A stretch of DNA of 64,000 nt from Seriola aureovittata (taxonomy: Eukaryota; Chordata; Actinopteri; Carangiformes; Carangidae), in contig NC_079364.1 of the NCBI RefSeq assembly GCF_021018895.1, forward strand, positions 8,875,901-8,939,900. Reading direction: 5' to 3'. Numbering within the stretch: position 1 is the stretch's first letter; every line of letters starts with the position of its first letter. Positions 12,338 through 35,798 of the stretch are shown piece after piece. A program made the position numbers and the translations under genes. The notes under the pieces were generated by a model. The model was not told where the DNA came from, ran no database searches, and worked only from the letters and a program-made list of their open reading frames with translations.

Positions 12338-12560
12338 AACAAATTGTTACAGTTCATCCTTCGGGGAAAATGAATGGCTGCACCAAACTCTATGCCAAAA
12401 GATGTTGAGATATCTCACTGGAATCTGTGAAAACTTTGACCTGCTGATGACTCTATATGAAAAGTGACAGCCAACTGAAAGTCTGGAGGATTCGTCCTCT
12501 GGGAACCATGAATGTCTATACAAACTTTCATGGCGACTTATAGTTGTTGAGATTTAAGTC
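12338..12560. repeat. Teleost low-copy interspersed repeat
   Basis: Contains the common fish blocks GGAACCATGAATGTCTATAC and ACTTTCATGGCGACTTATAG followed by GTTGTTGAGAT. I recognise the text from many fish intergenic regions but cannot assign it to a named class. Confidence 0.45.
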
Positions 12561-13376
12561 TGAACGAAATGATAGATCAAATAACTTGCACATTTGAAGT
12601 AGGAGAAATACAGAAATTGTCACACTTTCTTTTGGCTTTTCAGTATTATATGTAATATGGTTTATGCATGAAGAAATATATTTCATTTGTTTGCCAAAAA
12701 GGGATTCACAGACGAAGAAATGTACAATATGTTATCCTGCATAGTGTTGTTTAGGGTCAGTTAGACCCCAGAGGAATCAAACTCCCTCTGATGAACAACA
12801 AAATTCCAATAACAGAAATCCAAATAGACTTCTTTGGGATTTGGGAGGAGTGTGTGCTGTTTAAAAAGTACAGTTAACACCAATCAAATATATATGAAAA
12901 CCACCATGTTTTACAGCCGGTGTCTCGAAGACCTCAAAGAAATATAATGCATACATCTCTGTAGCAACATGTCATCAGTTCAAAATCATGTTTATAAGCA
13001 ATTTTCATAAATTTGTGAAAAGTCATGATGTAGGTGATAAAACAATATTTGATATGTTTTTTTGAGCTGCTGAAGAGGCCCAGGGTCTCCAGGATCACGT
13101 CCAGCATGACAAAGATTCACTGAATCATCCCTCCTGGTGTTTGCTAGAATCCAAGTTTTGATCTCAGCCTCAGCTTGAAATCCAGGGGAGACGTGTGAGC
13201 TGCTGGCCAAAGCATGAGGGAACGGCAGAGGAATGGAGAACCAGAAGAGACCAACACTGGAGGGAAAGTCGCCTTTTGAAGTTGGCCAATAGAAAAGTTT
13301 TGATTCAAGTCTCCCACATCTGTCTGCTGCCTCGTGCAAGAATCCTGGAATCCCCCACCCCCTCATCATCACCGTG

Positions 13377-13390
13377 TCACACACACACAC

Positions 13391-13426
<36 letters not shown>

Positions 13427-13446
13427 CCACACACGCACACACACAA
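13377..13446. repeat. (CA)n microsatellite
   Basis: CA units with a few CG and AG interruptions. Confidence 0.97.
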
Positions 13447-13748
13447 ATGCAGACTTGCTTCCAATCCACCGACACAGAGCATGAAAACAAACATTTTCAA
13501 GGAAGTTCTTAAGCCAAGTGGCAGATAAGCATGGCTTCTAACTGAACATGAACATGCACACATACACGCAACACACACGCACATGCTCACTAAGTCATAC
13601 ACTTGGAGCAGAAGCTAATGGTATGAACTGACACTGACCTAGTTTCCAAAGAGGCAATGATAAAGGGAGAGCGGAAAGTTGAAGATTTGGAGGAGGTAAA
13701 GAAACTCCGGGGCATGTTGTGCTTGAGGACACAGTGTGTTGTGCACGT

Positions 13749-13797
13749 GAGTGTGTGTGTGCAAGTGTGTGTGTGTGTGTGTTATGTGTGTTTCTGC
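13749..13797. repeat. (GT)n microsatellite
   Basis: GT units interrupted by GCAAG and TTAT variants. Confidence 0.9.
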
Positions 13798-14405
13798 TCA
13801 GAAAGGCCTGCCAATAGCCAACAGTCCACACACCCATCAGAGCTCCAGAGACGAGCCGTCATGCTAAGCCGGGGTAGAGGGCTAAGGCCTGAGAGCAGAG
13901 GGAGGTAAAAGCTCAAGCAGAGCACTGCTGAGGAGTGAGGCGATCACTGTGGGGGTTACACACACACTCATCTATTCTGCCCCGACTCCGGCCAACAGCA
14001 ACTCACTGTATACTCATTTAACAGAGACTCTTGGCTCACTCCTCTCCACAGCATGCCCTCACTGGTTCCTGACTCGTGGAAACAGGAAACTGAACCAGGC
14101 ACAAAAAGTAGTTGGTTTCTTTGTTTGTGTGTTTGTTTGCAAACCTCACTTGACTCACGTGTCTCCTCCACTCCGCTGTCTCTAGAGGAACATGCCTGTA
14201 GATTTTGGCGTGTCAGTAACTGCTGCAACACGGCTCAGTCAGTGACCAAGTCTTGTTTTGTTTCCTCTCAGATTTGAACTCTGTGTGACTCTGATAACAT
14301 TGAAAAGAGGAACAATTTCATGCTCTTGTACTCTGGGCACTTTTTATGACTTTAATTGTTCCATTAAGGCACTTCAGGGTCTGGGAATGCTTTGTCATAT
14401 GCACA

Positions 14406-14467
14406 ATGTGTGTGTGTCCGTGTGTGTGTGTGTCCGTGTGTGTGTGTGTGTATGTGAGTGTTTGTGT
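14406..14467. repeat. (GT)n microsatellite
   Basis: GT units with two CCG interruptions. Confidence 0.92.
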
Positions 14468-14934
14468 TTAAAGTAATGCCCTCAGGCTCATCAGCACTTA
14501 AGTTTACTCTATAAAGGAATTCAAAAAGTTCAGGCTTTTTAATTCCCTGGATCTGAACCAAAGCCACAGAACCTGGAGATTAGACTGAATGTTTATCATT
14601 TCCTGTTTCAGAGGCTGTCATGTCACTGGCTGGGGTCAAGGACAAACACGTGGTTGTATAGATTAAATATCTCCTGTGGTTTTAGCTGCAGAGATTGAAT
14701 TTTATAGATTTTGGTAATTAACCTACTGACACAATAATGTTTGCCCTGAAAGCTTAAAACCTCTTAATCTCTTATTGTGAAGGTGGACGGGAGAGCCCAT
14801 GTGTAATAATGACTGCATTTAGTCAGTGATGTGTTTTAATTCGATTATCATAAAATGGGGATGCTACATTAGTCATTTTAATCACTGGTTTACACGATAA
14901 CAAAAGTCATACAGTTGTTATGGATATTGTAAGT

Positions 14935-15360
14935 ATGGCTTCAGCTAATGATTCGTTTTTCGTTATCGATTAATCAGCGGATTGTTTTCTCAATTAATTA
15001 TTCAGAAAATGTCACAATATTCAATATTCAACACAAGTTGGCATTTTCAAATTTCATGATTTGTCTGACCAACAGTCCAAATCCCAAGATGTTCAGTAAA
15101 AGAATAATAAGTAAATATTCATAGTTGAGAAGCTGCACCCAGTGAATTTTTGGCATATTTGCTTAAAAAAAAATTACTTCAGTGGTTAAATGTTCAAGCA
15201 CTGTGTGATCTCTTTGAGCTCATCCGAAGTAAAGGTGCCAAAAATCACATTAAACCAGAAGAAACCACTTGCCTTTTATCCTGCATGAGAATATTGGATT
15301 ATCTGTGGAGAAAAATTAGCAAAATGTTAATAGATCTTTTTCCAAATGGTCAGCATTGGT
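14935..15360. repeat. Interspersed repeat, family A copy 2
   Basis: Opens TTCAGCTAATGATTCGTTTT, then CGTTATCGATTAATCAGCGG, AATTATTCAGAAAATGTCAC and GAGAAGCTGCACCCAGTGAA. Its order matches the copy at 2074. The 74-codon ORF inside has no independent support. Confidence 0.6.
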
Positions 15361-16714
15361 TTTATACAACATAAACTGACTGCCGTCGAACCAGAGCCAA
15401 GGAAACTCACTCAAAAACTGACACAGCTTAAGTTCCTCCCAAATCTGCTTATACAGTAACACCACACAGGCTGCCAGCTGCTGCTCTGACATTAATGATG
15501 GTTCAGAGGTCGAACAGTGACCTCACACAGGTTTGACAACATGTGATCATCAGCAGGCCTCACAAGCGTGAAAGAATGGCATCACACACTAGGTCATTGT
15601 TGTTCTTGGTGAGTTGTTTTGGGCGAGGTCCGTGTGACTCAGAGAAAATCCAGAGGGACGTAATAGAAGCAGGAAAATAACTTCACTGGGCTGAAAAATC
15701 ACTTCATTTCACAGTTATGATCGCTTTCATGTCAATAGATGATAGTTATATCTGATTTTTAGTTTGGGGAGAGACACTTTCAGTCTCTATTTGTTTACTG
15801 ACTGAATCAGATAAGATGCAGATGTCATATTTAACTAGTGCAGGGAATTGCATAGGAAAGAGCAGAGATAACATTTCAAGCATGTTAATTTCCTGTTCTT
15901 TGTAACACATCAGGGAAGCCTGCTTTCTGACACCCCAAAAGATACTTCTGTGATTGCAACTGACAGAATTATCTGAACAAGAAGGCGTCTGAACAAAAAG
16001 AAGTGTTGTTTTTCTTTAGATACCCTCTCAGGGTTTATCTTGTTTTGTGTCAGCCATTATAGCAGAGCTGCTTCTTCCCCCCATCAGCTGCCAGTGGTTC
16101 CCCTCGATCTCAGCCTAACAAGCTGTGCTGAGGGTGATTAATGTGGGCGAGACCCTCCAAGCCTCTCTCAGAGGATGATGAGGGCCACAGCCTGAAAACA
16201 GTCAACCGCATACTTTCGGCACACAGTCATCTTTTACTTCAGCAAAATCTGCAAGTGACAGGCTGCGGAAAAAAACTGAGGGAGAAGTGTCGCAGCAGTT
16301 GTTATAGGCTGTTTACTACCAGTCATTTTCACTGCTCTTTCAAACACACATCTGTTTCAAAGAACACTGAAATAACCAGTGAGATGCAGGATATCATTGT
16401 AGTTAAAATCAGTGGTTTGAGCAGATATGTATTTGCCATATTTCATGAATATGTTCTATATAAGATAACTGAGAAATGCAATGACTACATAAACAAACAG
16501 AGAATTTTAAGAGTTGAGCCATAGATTATCTGACCAATCAAGAAAGCATATTTTGATATATGATGAAGGGGAAAGAGGTCTTGTAAAGACTGATAGCACC
16601 ATCTTGTGGCTTAAGGAATCCAGGCTGTTTCAAAAAAAAAAGGTTCAATATGTGATTTTCAGAGTGATTATTTTTCCATGTGCAAGATCTCAGGGCTAAA
16701 ACTACTACTCCTCA

Positions 16715-16905
16715 TAATTTCCCACTGACCAAGGTACATCTTCAAATGATTGTTTGGTCGGAACAACTGTTCAAAATCCAAACATATTTAGTTTCCTATC
16801 GTGTGTGACAAAGAAAAGCATCAAACCCTCACATCTGCCAGCTAGAAACAGCAAATATTTATCTAATTCTCTACTATTCAATTAAATGACTAATTGTTGC
16901 AGTTA
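16715..16905. repeat. Interspersed repeat, possible family A remnant
   Basis: Contains ATGATTGTTTGGTCGGAACA, CAAACATATTTAGTTTCCTA and a closing ATTAAATGACTAATTGTTGC. This is similar in order to family A but strongly diverged. Confidence 0.4.
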
Positions 16906-18872
16906 TAGAAATCTTTATGAAAGAAAATGTATTAATGATGACCATGTGAAACAACTTCATCTTTAAAATCACAATTCAAAAAACATCTGAAATATATATA
17001 ACTTTTCTAGCAACCTGGTAGGGAAAAGAATGAAGTACATGCTATGTATTGAGAGTATTGATGGTGATTTCTATAGCCAATATCTGAATTTATTACATTT
17101 TACAGAATTGTCAAAATTGAATTCTAACCCAAAGGAATGATAGTTTTTATTTTACTGTACATGTATGTTGTGGTTATTTATAATCAAACATTATTTTCAT
17201 TTTATCGAAGGTGCAGTGATTTGCTAAGAAAATGCCAAAATGTTTTAGAATTGTGTAATTCAATTTTGATGGTGTGAGATTCACATCTTCAGTCTCCTGA
17301 TTCTGTCTTTTGATTACTGGCAGATCCTCCTTGCATTTCAACAATGCAAGGCTTACCATAATTATTCTTTCAATTTCTTCCATCTTTTTTTAGTTTGTCT
17401 GAGATGAACAAAAAATCTGTAATGAATGGTAATGAGCAGGATTAGGGCCAAAAGAGAAACAGATCATGTGACACAGATATGTGATTATCACAAGGGAACA
17501 AAAGGCCTTACACCGTGAAGCAATCAGATACTGCAGCTTTAAATTTCATCACAATACTACATCTGGTGATTTCTCAGGTCGACACCATCTCTTTTACTGT
17601 TTTAGTCAGTAAAACACTTGATGCAGTGATTTGATCAAACAACCTGAAAAGTTATGGGCCTCTACACACTAGGTTCAAGAAACCTGTTCTGAAGTTGTTG
17701 TCAGATCTGCATGAAGTTTCTACTGTTGCTATTGTCATACTGACCTTCAACATGCAGTTCAAAGAATAATACTGCTACTTTCACTGCATGGCAAGTTGCT
17801 TGTGACAACACATGGAAGTGGAGTCACAGTAAGGTGTCCAGTCTCCTGCTTGCAATTAAAAATGTGAGGATTTGTGCATGTTTCCAGAAAGCTTACCTGC
17901 AGGCTCTTGACTCCATGTGACCCGGGTCACACCATAGGCAGAGCGAGGGGGGTGGCTTATAGGGCCAAAAGTTTATTATAACATTATTTATATTCATAAC
18001 TTCAACTTGGTGTCATTTCTTCTCTGTCTCTCTTACTGGATTCAATCAATGAAGCTCTATTATTACTGTAAAGGGGAAATATCTTCTTTGAGCTTTTTTA
18101 TTTCCTCAAATAATCGGCGCCAAGTAACGTGCACTATGTTAACGGTTATAAGATATGAAGTGACAGAACCTGGTTAAGGTGTTTGATAGTATGGCTTTCG
18201 GTGTTGAAACTGCTCACTGTTAATATGCAGGCTACGCTAACGTTTACTACTAAAGCAGAACCTGTTGACAGTAAACAGTCATGTTGCAGGCTGAGGGAAT
18301 GAAAGCACGGTTCTGACATTTCATGAAGCTGCATTGTAAACAGACCACATTTCATTCCCATCCAACCTGTAAAGAGATAACTGGTGTCATTTCTTTACCA
18401 TTGACTTTATTGTAATCTCTGTCAGTTTGCTGTTTACAGCATAATTGATATTTCCTACATGTAGCCTATACTCAGTTGACAGTTATCTTCATTTGTCCTG
18501 TACAGTCACTGGAACAGCCGACTCATCTCGTACAGCTGGTAATAGTAAGGAATACGTCATAATGCACAATATATACTTAATAAATGAAAGAAATGTTATA
18601 AGGTCCATGTATTTATCATTTGACACAGGGTTGTATAACAACATGAGACTCCACCATTAAAAATATTTTTATGACATATTATTTATTCACTGATTTACAG
18701 TATATTTTGTTTTGTTGAGATGGAATAAAGGGAACTGGAACTAGCATTTCTCCATGTACAATGTCATAAATATCCAGTCATAGATGATTTAAAATAAAGA
18801 TAAATATTAAGATAGATATTAACATTGTTAATGTTGAAATGTTAGACTCAGTGTTATAATTTAGAAAAGATG

Positions 18873-18878
18873 TTTATT
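18873..18878 (-). promoter_or_regulatory. Poly(A) signal AATAAA of the 19-21 kb transcript
   Basis: AATAAA on the minus strand, 139 bp downstream of the TAG that closes the putative last exon at 19017-19043. It supports a real minus-strand 3' end here. Confidence 0.5.
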
Positions 18879-19016
18879 CAGAAAGAATAAATTAAACTCA
18901 TCATGCAAACATACACTATACAAAAAGAGGTCACTGTAAATGTGCATTTAATGACAAATCAAAACGAGTTTGTCATGCATGAATACAAGTGTACATAGTA
19001 TACATTACACCTCATC

Positions 19017-21041
19017 CTAGAGAAACTCCCCAGTGGGAAGCACCTGTTAGGAAAGAATACTAACAGATGTCAGTTAGACATACAATGCATTTAGAAAGTA
19101 TTCAGGCACTTTTTTTTTTTTACATTTTCTTATTTATTATCCTTATGTTGAAATTGTTTAATTTATCCATCAATGTAGAATGCCATGAAAAGTATGGGTG
19201 CTAGTGTATTAATTAACTGTTATTTTATTCCAAAAGTCTTAAAGAAAGAGAATAAACAGAAGCAACCTGAGCTTGAGCGCGGGAAATCTGTGCAAGCAAC
19301 TATATACCTGAGTGCAAGCACACAGTTTGAGCAGGAACAGAGCAAAGCAAGCAGAGGCTATTTGAGTACGAGGGCAGGATTTTGAGAGACAATGTTAAAA
19401 AATCTGAACGTGAAATCAATAAATCATGCCCTCAAATTGATATACCACGCTCTTGAATAAAGATAGGAAAAAAAACCTCCATTAAAAAGGTACTGTTAAC
19501 AGGAATCCTGGAAAAAATTTTAAAAGTTGGACTCTGTGATTGGATTGTCATTGTCGAATCAGATTCACATGTAAAAACATGGTCAAAATTTGTACTTGTT
19601 ACTTCAGTGTCACAGTGTGGGAAATACGAGCACTGTTTTCTGCTCTTTATTTATACAAATATTAACAAAAGCACTTCATCTTTCACAGTGTCTTTGTGAA
19701 ACCTCAGCACTGATATCATTTTTTCAGATTTTAATCACACCATTTTTTAACACAAACATATATATCCTTGCCACAAGCACAATTGTTTCTAATGCAAATT
19801 TATTTTACAGGTTTACAAAAGGTTGATTTACAATTACCAACTTCAGAATTACCTGTGAACATCACTTTACAAGCTCAAACTCAGTAGGACCCTAATTTGA
19901 GCCTATATGGGAATGGGGTATAGTCATGTGCATGACTTACCAATTTCTTGCTTGTTGTGCTGGTGTGGTTCTGGCCTGAGGTGGATTCTGGTATTCCTAG
20001 GAAAACATGTAATTATATTAAATAAAATATATTCCATTGCAGGGCAAACAAGGACATTTTAAGCAGCTCTTCACAATACAATATTGAAAAACATTTATAT
20101 TTACTTAAAACTTGTTCAAGCACAAACATCAAAAGGTGAGGCTTTTTATTTCTTAAAAATGTATAAAGCGTTTTTCCAAAATCATTTTAAATTTCCATGC
20201 TCTTTGCCCACATTACAAGACATTAAAGTCACAAAACATAAAGTTATGCATGTGTGAGTATTTGTGTGTGTGTGATTATGTATCCGGAAGGCACCACACT
20301 TCAACCAAAAGTTGCTACCACCAGGTGGTACACCAACCACCAGTAAACATAAAAGGAGTAAAGATACAGGTGAAAGCAAAATGCATCATGTCAGTCAAGA
20401 ATGTAGCTCAGGCTAAAACTGACTCTTTGCTGCAGACTGCTTACTAGGGATCGAAAATAAAGGAATGACTGCAGTAGACGCAACACCCGGATGAACCCGC
20501 TCATTTTCACCCCTTTCCTGCTGAAACATCTTTCAGAAAAAAGACTGTAAACACACCTGTCCAGCCCAGACCTGCTGTAAAACACCGCGGCTACATTGCA
20601 CTCAGGGATGAAAGAGTAAATGCAGCCTCGAAATTAGTTTCTAAAAACACATATTAACCGATCGGAGGCTCCGACACTGTTATAGGAGCACCAACCCGGA
20701 GATGAGATGTGACAGATCGGTTTTTACCAGTTTGCATGGCGGCTAGGATCACAGCTAGGACCTACCTGTAACCAATCAGATGAGACATCACACACTGTTT
20801 CCACTGATCAGGTGCTGCTGTGATGCGCAGAAAGCTAGCCGGCTAGCCAATATTATGAACAACCTTAAGACAGGAAATACAACTGCTCACGTCTCATTCC
20901 CATGGCAAACTGTTAACTAACATGTTGTTTACAGACAATTTTAACAGAAAAAAATGGAAATTTGATTTAAATAAAGCTATTATAAGATGATGCAGGCTGC
21001 TGTTAACACTGCTTACCTTCTACCGTGAGAGAAGAAAACAT
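19017..21041 (-). CDS. Putative two-exon small protein, unidentified (35 codons)
   Basis: Not a family I recognise. Three minus-strand exons can be defined from splice signals: one ending at 21017 (GTAGAAG|GTAAGC), one at 19941-19996 (TTTTCCTAG|GAAT ... AAATTG|GTAAGT) and a last one starting at 19043 (CTTTCCTAACAG|GTG). From the ATG at 21041 the frame runs MFSSLTVEG, IPESTSGQNHTSTTSKK, LVLPTGEFL, stop, and all junctions are in phase. An in-frame stop lies 5' of this ATG, so the protein would be 35 aa, with no signal peptide or membrane segment. A poly(A) signal follows at 18873-18878. It may be a micropeptide gene, a long non-coding RNA, the tail of a larger gene with exons I missed, or a relic. 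The transcript is more credible than its coding status. Confidence 0.35.
19078..19190. mobile_element. Fragment of a Tc1-like DNA transposon end
   Basis: ACAATGCATTTAGAAAGTATTCAGGCACTTTTT followed by ATTATCCTTATGTTGAAATTGTTTAA matches the widespread fish transposon text with the GCATTCAGAAAGTATTCAGACCCCTT block. It lies in the putative intron of the small 19-21 kb transcript. Only one end is seen. Confidence 0.5.
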
Positions 21042-21045
21042 TAAA

Positions 21046-21056
21046 CCAAGATGGCG
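21046..21056. promoter_or_regulatory. YY1-like site at the start of the 19-21 kb transcript
   Basis: CCAAGATGGCG on plus, CGCCATCTTGG on minus, lies 5 to 15 bp upstream of the minus-strand ATG at 21041. YY1 sites of this form often sit just downstream of the start site in short 5' UTRs, so transcription could begin near 21070-21100. The plus-strand ATG inside this motif opens a 40-codon frame I do not support. Confidence 0.4.
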
Positions 21057-21499
21057 TCCCTTGTGGAACGCACATCGAAACTACGGTGTCCCACAGCGGT
21101 CAAACACCAAAACCGGGATTCACCTGGAAATAAACATCGCAACTGCGACACACAGTGGCTTATTTAGGCTACTGCCCTACACATGCATAAGTATGTATCC
21201 ATGTATATACAGTACATGCCATGCATGATAGTATGCATGTGTGTGCAAGTGCTTAATACCAGTATATTTGTATGTGCAAATGAAGTATTCAGTTTGGGCC
21301 TAGCAGCTTCTCATAGAATTTTGTGAGAAGAATTGAGTGACACACGTTGATATTGTGGATAATAGCAAACTGAGAAGTAGATTTGTTGAGCACAGAATAG
21401 ATTTTAGTTTTCTCAGGTTTTATTATTATTATTATTTTAAATTCAGGTCAGTAAATGTCGCACTGTTCACATTATGCATCAAAATAAATTCAAAGCCTC

Positions 21500-21870
21500 A
21501 GACGCTGTCGGACTTACTTCCGGTACCGGGCAGTTGATTTCTGCAGACAGCATATATTGCTTGGTGGACGTTTCAGAGTGTTTTGACCGTGGACTATTCT
21601 CAGAGCCAGGCATGAGCCCACTGCGACATTCCTGCTTTTTGTCTCCAGTATTTAAAGCAAAGGTGGCACCTTTCGGCCCAATGCCCGTATGTGCGCAGTC
21701 AATTAAAACAGACAGATGTGCGAACCTCTGGTTTTTCCTTGCACGCCTCGTTTCCTGTTCGTCCGATTTCCGAAAATGGATCGACCGGGTCTCGGCCGAG
21801 AGATCCGGCTGAAGTGCGGCCCGCCATGTTTTCGGAGTCCAACAACCCACAACCAGGCTTGAAGCACACC
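21500..21870. promoter_or_regulatory. CpG-rich patch, possible promoter
   Basis: CpG density is clearly above the surrounding AT-rich sequence (GACCGGGTCTCGGCCGAGAG at about 21784). ATGs with fair context occur on both strands: plus at about 21777 and minus MAGRTSAGSLGRDP from about 21825. Neither frame resembles a protein I know, and no strong donor follows either. It could be a promoter of the small minus transcript, of a plus-strand non-coding RNA, or an old CEP152 promoter. Confidence 0.35.
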
Positions 21871-21899
21871 ACACGTGTTCTGGCGATGGGCCTGAACAG

Positions 21900-24832
21900 C
21901 GTTTGTTAATTTCCTGCTATTTTCCCCATGCCAGCCCTTTCTTTGGACGAAGGATGGAATCAGATTACATAACATACTGTTTTATTAAAAGACACATTTA
22001 CACAACACAAATCCTCACATTCTCATGGACACAGAGTAAACCAGCATGAAGTCTTCAAGCAGCAGCAAAAATCCATAAACTGCGGGGGTAGGCGAAGGTA
22101 AACCGCAAGTATAACTCCAACAGCAGCTGTGCAGGAAGTTCAAGTTATTAATAAATAATAATCACAACGTTCATAAACATACAGTTAATTAATTTGAAAG
22201 CAATTTTGACTAAATGAAAGGCTTTAATGTCACATATGTTACTCCTGTGCCCAAGGACAGTTAAGTCTCAATTATCTGTCCTAAAGATAGAAATCAGAGA
22301 GAATCCATAGATTAACACAAGGGGCGCTGACTTTGTGAAGAATCAACAGATGTGTATTCCAGTAAAATATTGATTAAATGGCAGAAATGACAAATGAAAA
22401 TATGGAATGCAAGAATTGCATTACTGAGTCTTGGCTACTGAAGTTATATAGCTGAAATTACTTTGAGTCAATAAATTCCCTCACTAACCCCATAATCTAC
22501 AGTAGCTGTGTAGATTAACCCCTAACAGGTCTCATCCAGATTCTGAATTGGATATAAAGCTTAAAATTTGAAACACTAATTTTAGTGTAAGAAATAACAC
22601 AAATATTTTATGGCCTTGCAGCATCAGAGCCCCATTCATTGTTATAGAGCAAACTGGGATGACATTGCACATTTTAAGGTTCTCCCTTTGGCTTCTTACT
22701 TTAGAGGAGAGTGCTGCACTTTCACAAATATTCACCAGTTTTTTTTCTGGGGCACAGGAATAACAAATGTGAATTCTTAAAAAGGGTTGGATTCTCCTTT
22801 AAATGCACAACACATGATTATAATATGGTTTTCCATTATCAAAGCATCTGGAAAAATAACAGGCTAAAATTATACAAATTAAAGGTACTATAGAAGCCTA
22901 TTGGGGAATATTAAGATAATCATGTAAACTTGAAAATGAAAATGTAATTCCATGACAGCAATGTATTTTTTCACAGGTATTCTGGGATTACACTGGACTT
23001 TACTCAAATTCATCAAGTGTGATGAATTTGAGCAGAGCAGCAGAAGCAGTCAGCATGACATTTCCAGTGATGGATGAGTGAAGCTGATAGAGTGAAAGAA
23101 GAAGAAAAGAGGAGGGACTGTGAACAGAGTGATCTGGAGTAGATCAATAAAATACTGTCTGATAATATTACAGTACATGTCCATATTGTTTATCCTATGA
23201 TGCTATTCTTTAAAGAAATTTCATTAGAGTAAATGTTCTTCTGTTGGCCTGATATTCAGTTCAGAGTCGTGAAGACATTTACTTGGCCCTGTAGTGGGTC
23301 CATGACAGTTCAGTTAGACCAGCACATATTATTATGGTCTGGATTTAAATGTAGATTTCTCATCTAAACATTAAATCTGTGAACTCTACTCCTGCATAGT
23401 GTAACAAAAATAGATCTCAAGATTAGTGATGCTATTTATGCCCAATTCATTCCCCTCTATGTCATTTAAATTCAAAATAGTAACATCAGATAATTTTTGC
23501 CTCTTTTTATGTGGCAGTAGTAAAAATTAGTCATCTTCAAAATCTGTTGTGTTGTGGTTTCAGAATGATGGAGACAGAGAACAATTAGATTCAAAATATG
23601 ATGCAGGTTTAGGATGATTTTTTTCCTGGGCAACTATCATGTTTTTCCCAAATGATGTACAAATGGCTTGATACAGTAAACAGTGCATGTAGCTGTAAAT
23701 GTGATGAATCTTCTTTGTCCAGTACCTTGCATTGAGCATTTTGATTGGCTGTTAAACACAACAGGAAACAGTAACAAATTGCATCTTTATACCTCAACTA
23801 CACACATAAACAAACCCTTGACACAATAAAAAGTTTATATAAGTACAATTTTTATAATCTTCAGATATATTTTCATTCTATCAACTAATTTTGATATGCA
23901 GGTTCTGACTAATGTTCGTGTGTAAGTTGCTTGCTGAACTAATCATGAAATTGCAAACTGCTCTTACAACCTCCCCAGAGCAGTTATGTCCTTTTACCTT
24001 TGTACTTTTTGTTCTGTTAAGATAGAGTAGCCATACCGCAACTAACTGCAAGTGAAAAACATCTTCAGACTAATGCCTTCATTGACCATGTGTTAACACG
24101 AAAAATATTTTGCTAGCAGTATGAAATAGTTCATCAGTGTTATTACCTTTATTTCATCAGTAGAGATGAAATCCAGATATCCAGTACCTACATATGACAA
24201 TGACGTTGAAAGGTTTTGAAGTGTTTACAGAGAAACAATACAAGGAAGAATTTTTTTTCCTACATGACAGTCACTTGAGGTCTTTTGTCTCATGAGTTGT
24301 TGGATTTGTGTCTCTATTTGTGTCTTGTATTGTGAAGCTGATTGCTGACCAGCTAGTGACAGTGAAGAGTATTGCAATTATTTAATAAAAAATTATTAAA
24401 AAACTGTCTTCAAGCAAGTTGTGTTGTCCACAGGTGCTTGTGTGGTTGTAGATGTTAACACAAAAAAAATGACAAAGTCCAGTAATCCATTCTGTAAAAG
24501 AGCCAAATATGTATTTGAACACTTAATGGGGAAGAAAAACATTGCTATTTGCATATTCCCCAGTTTATCTCAGACTAAACTGCTGTGGATTCAGGTTACA
24601 AAGAGGACTTGAATCCCATATTCAGAATGTAACAAATAATTGGGATGAAAAGTTATTTTCAAAAGTCCAGCACGGGAAATGGGAACACAATACAATAACA
24701 AGTCTAAACAAATGAACGCAAGACAAATTTAGCATATAAAAAATGATTCTGAAAGCCTGCCAACATTCTGGTAATTTCCTCCCGACACCAGTGATTGTGC
24801 TTAGACCTTGAGTGAACACCAGCAAATACAGC

Positions 24833-24910
<78 letters not shown>

Positions 24911-25154
24911 ATGCTCTGCAGGCCAGCAGCTATTCTCAACACAGGGTGAGGCACAGTGTACACACGAGTTTACTTAAGTGTTAGGAAAATCAAATTGTTC
25001 ACTGCACATATACAACACACTGTGTGTAGATTAATGGCCAAATAATAAAAGATTTTCTAGGAAATTATGTCCATGTTAATTTTTTTTTTTTTTTTTGCTT
25101 AGGTTAACAACCACTGCTGAAGGCTGATGTATGCATGTGACACCCTATGTATGT
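21900..25154 (-). other. SHC4 3' UTR and downstream AT-rich spacer
   Basis: No coding exon is seen. The SHC4 3' UTR must occupy the right-hand part; minus-strand ATTAAA-type signals exist near 24379, but I cannot choose one. A (GA)n array lies at 24836-24906. Confidence 0.5.
24836..24906. repeat. (GA)n microsatellite
   Basis: About 35 perfect GA units. On the SHC4 sense strand it reads (TC)n, 250 bp past the stop codon, probably in the 3' UTR. Confidence 0.97.

Positions 25155-35798
<10,644 letters not shown>

Larger units (their letters stand above)
5200..18850. other. Gene-poor interval between fbn1 and the 19-21 kb transcript
   Basis: I find no conserved protein exon in these 13.6 kb on either strand. 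Human CEP152 occupies this interval, but none of its long coiled-coil reading frame is visible. What is seen: LINE debris at 6610-7670, MITE-like and low-copy repeats at 8380-8960, 10840-11745, 12338-12560, 14935-15360 and 16715-16905, and many CA/GT arrays. The longest anonymous ORFs (129 codons minus at 7974-8363, 127 codons plus at 16141-16524) show no motif I recognise. Confidence 0.6.

Noticed and set aside
16141..16524. 127-codon plus-strand ORF
   Set aside because: No motif, no splice context, AT-rich repeat neighbourhood and no similarity that I recognise. It was not annotated as a gene.
20182..20585. Minus ORFs with hydrophobic leader-like text (MLSPVSLLLLCLLVVG)
   Set aside because: No downstream splice donor gives a sensible continuation, and the frame runs into low-complexity HTHTNT text. 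It probably lies in the intron of the small 19-21 kb transcript.
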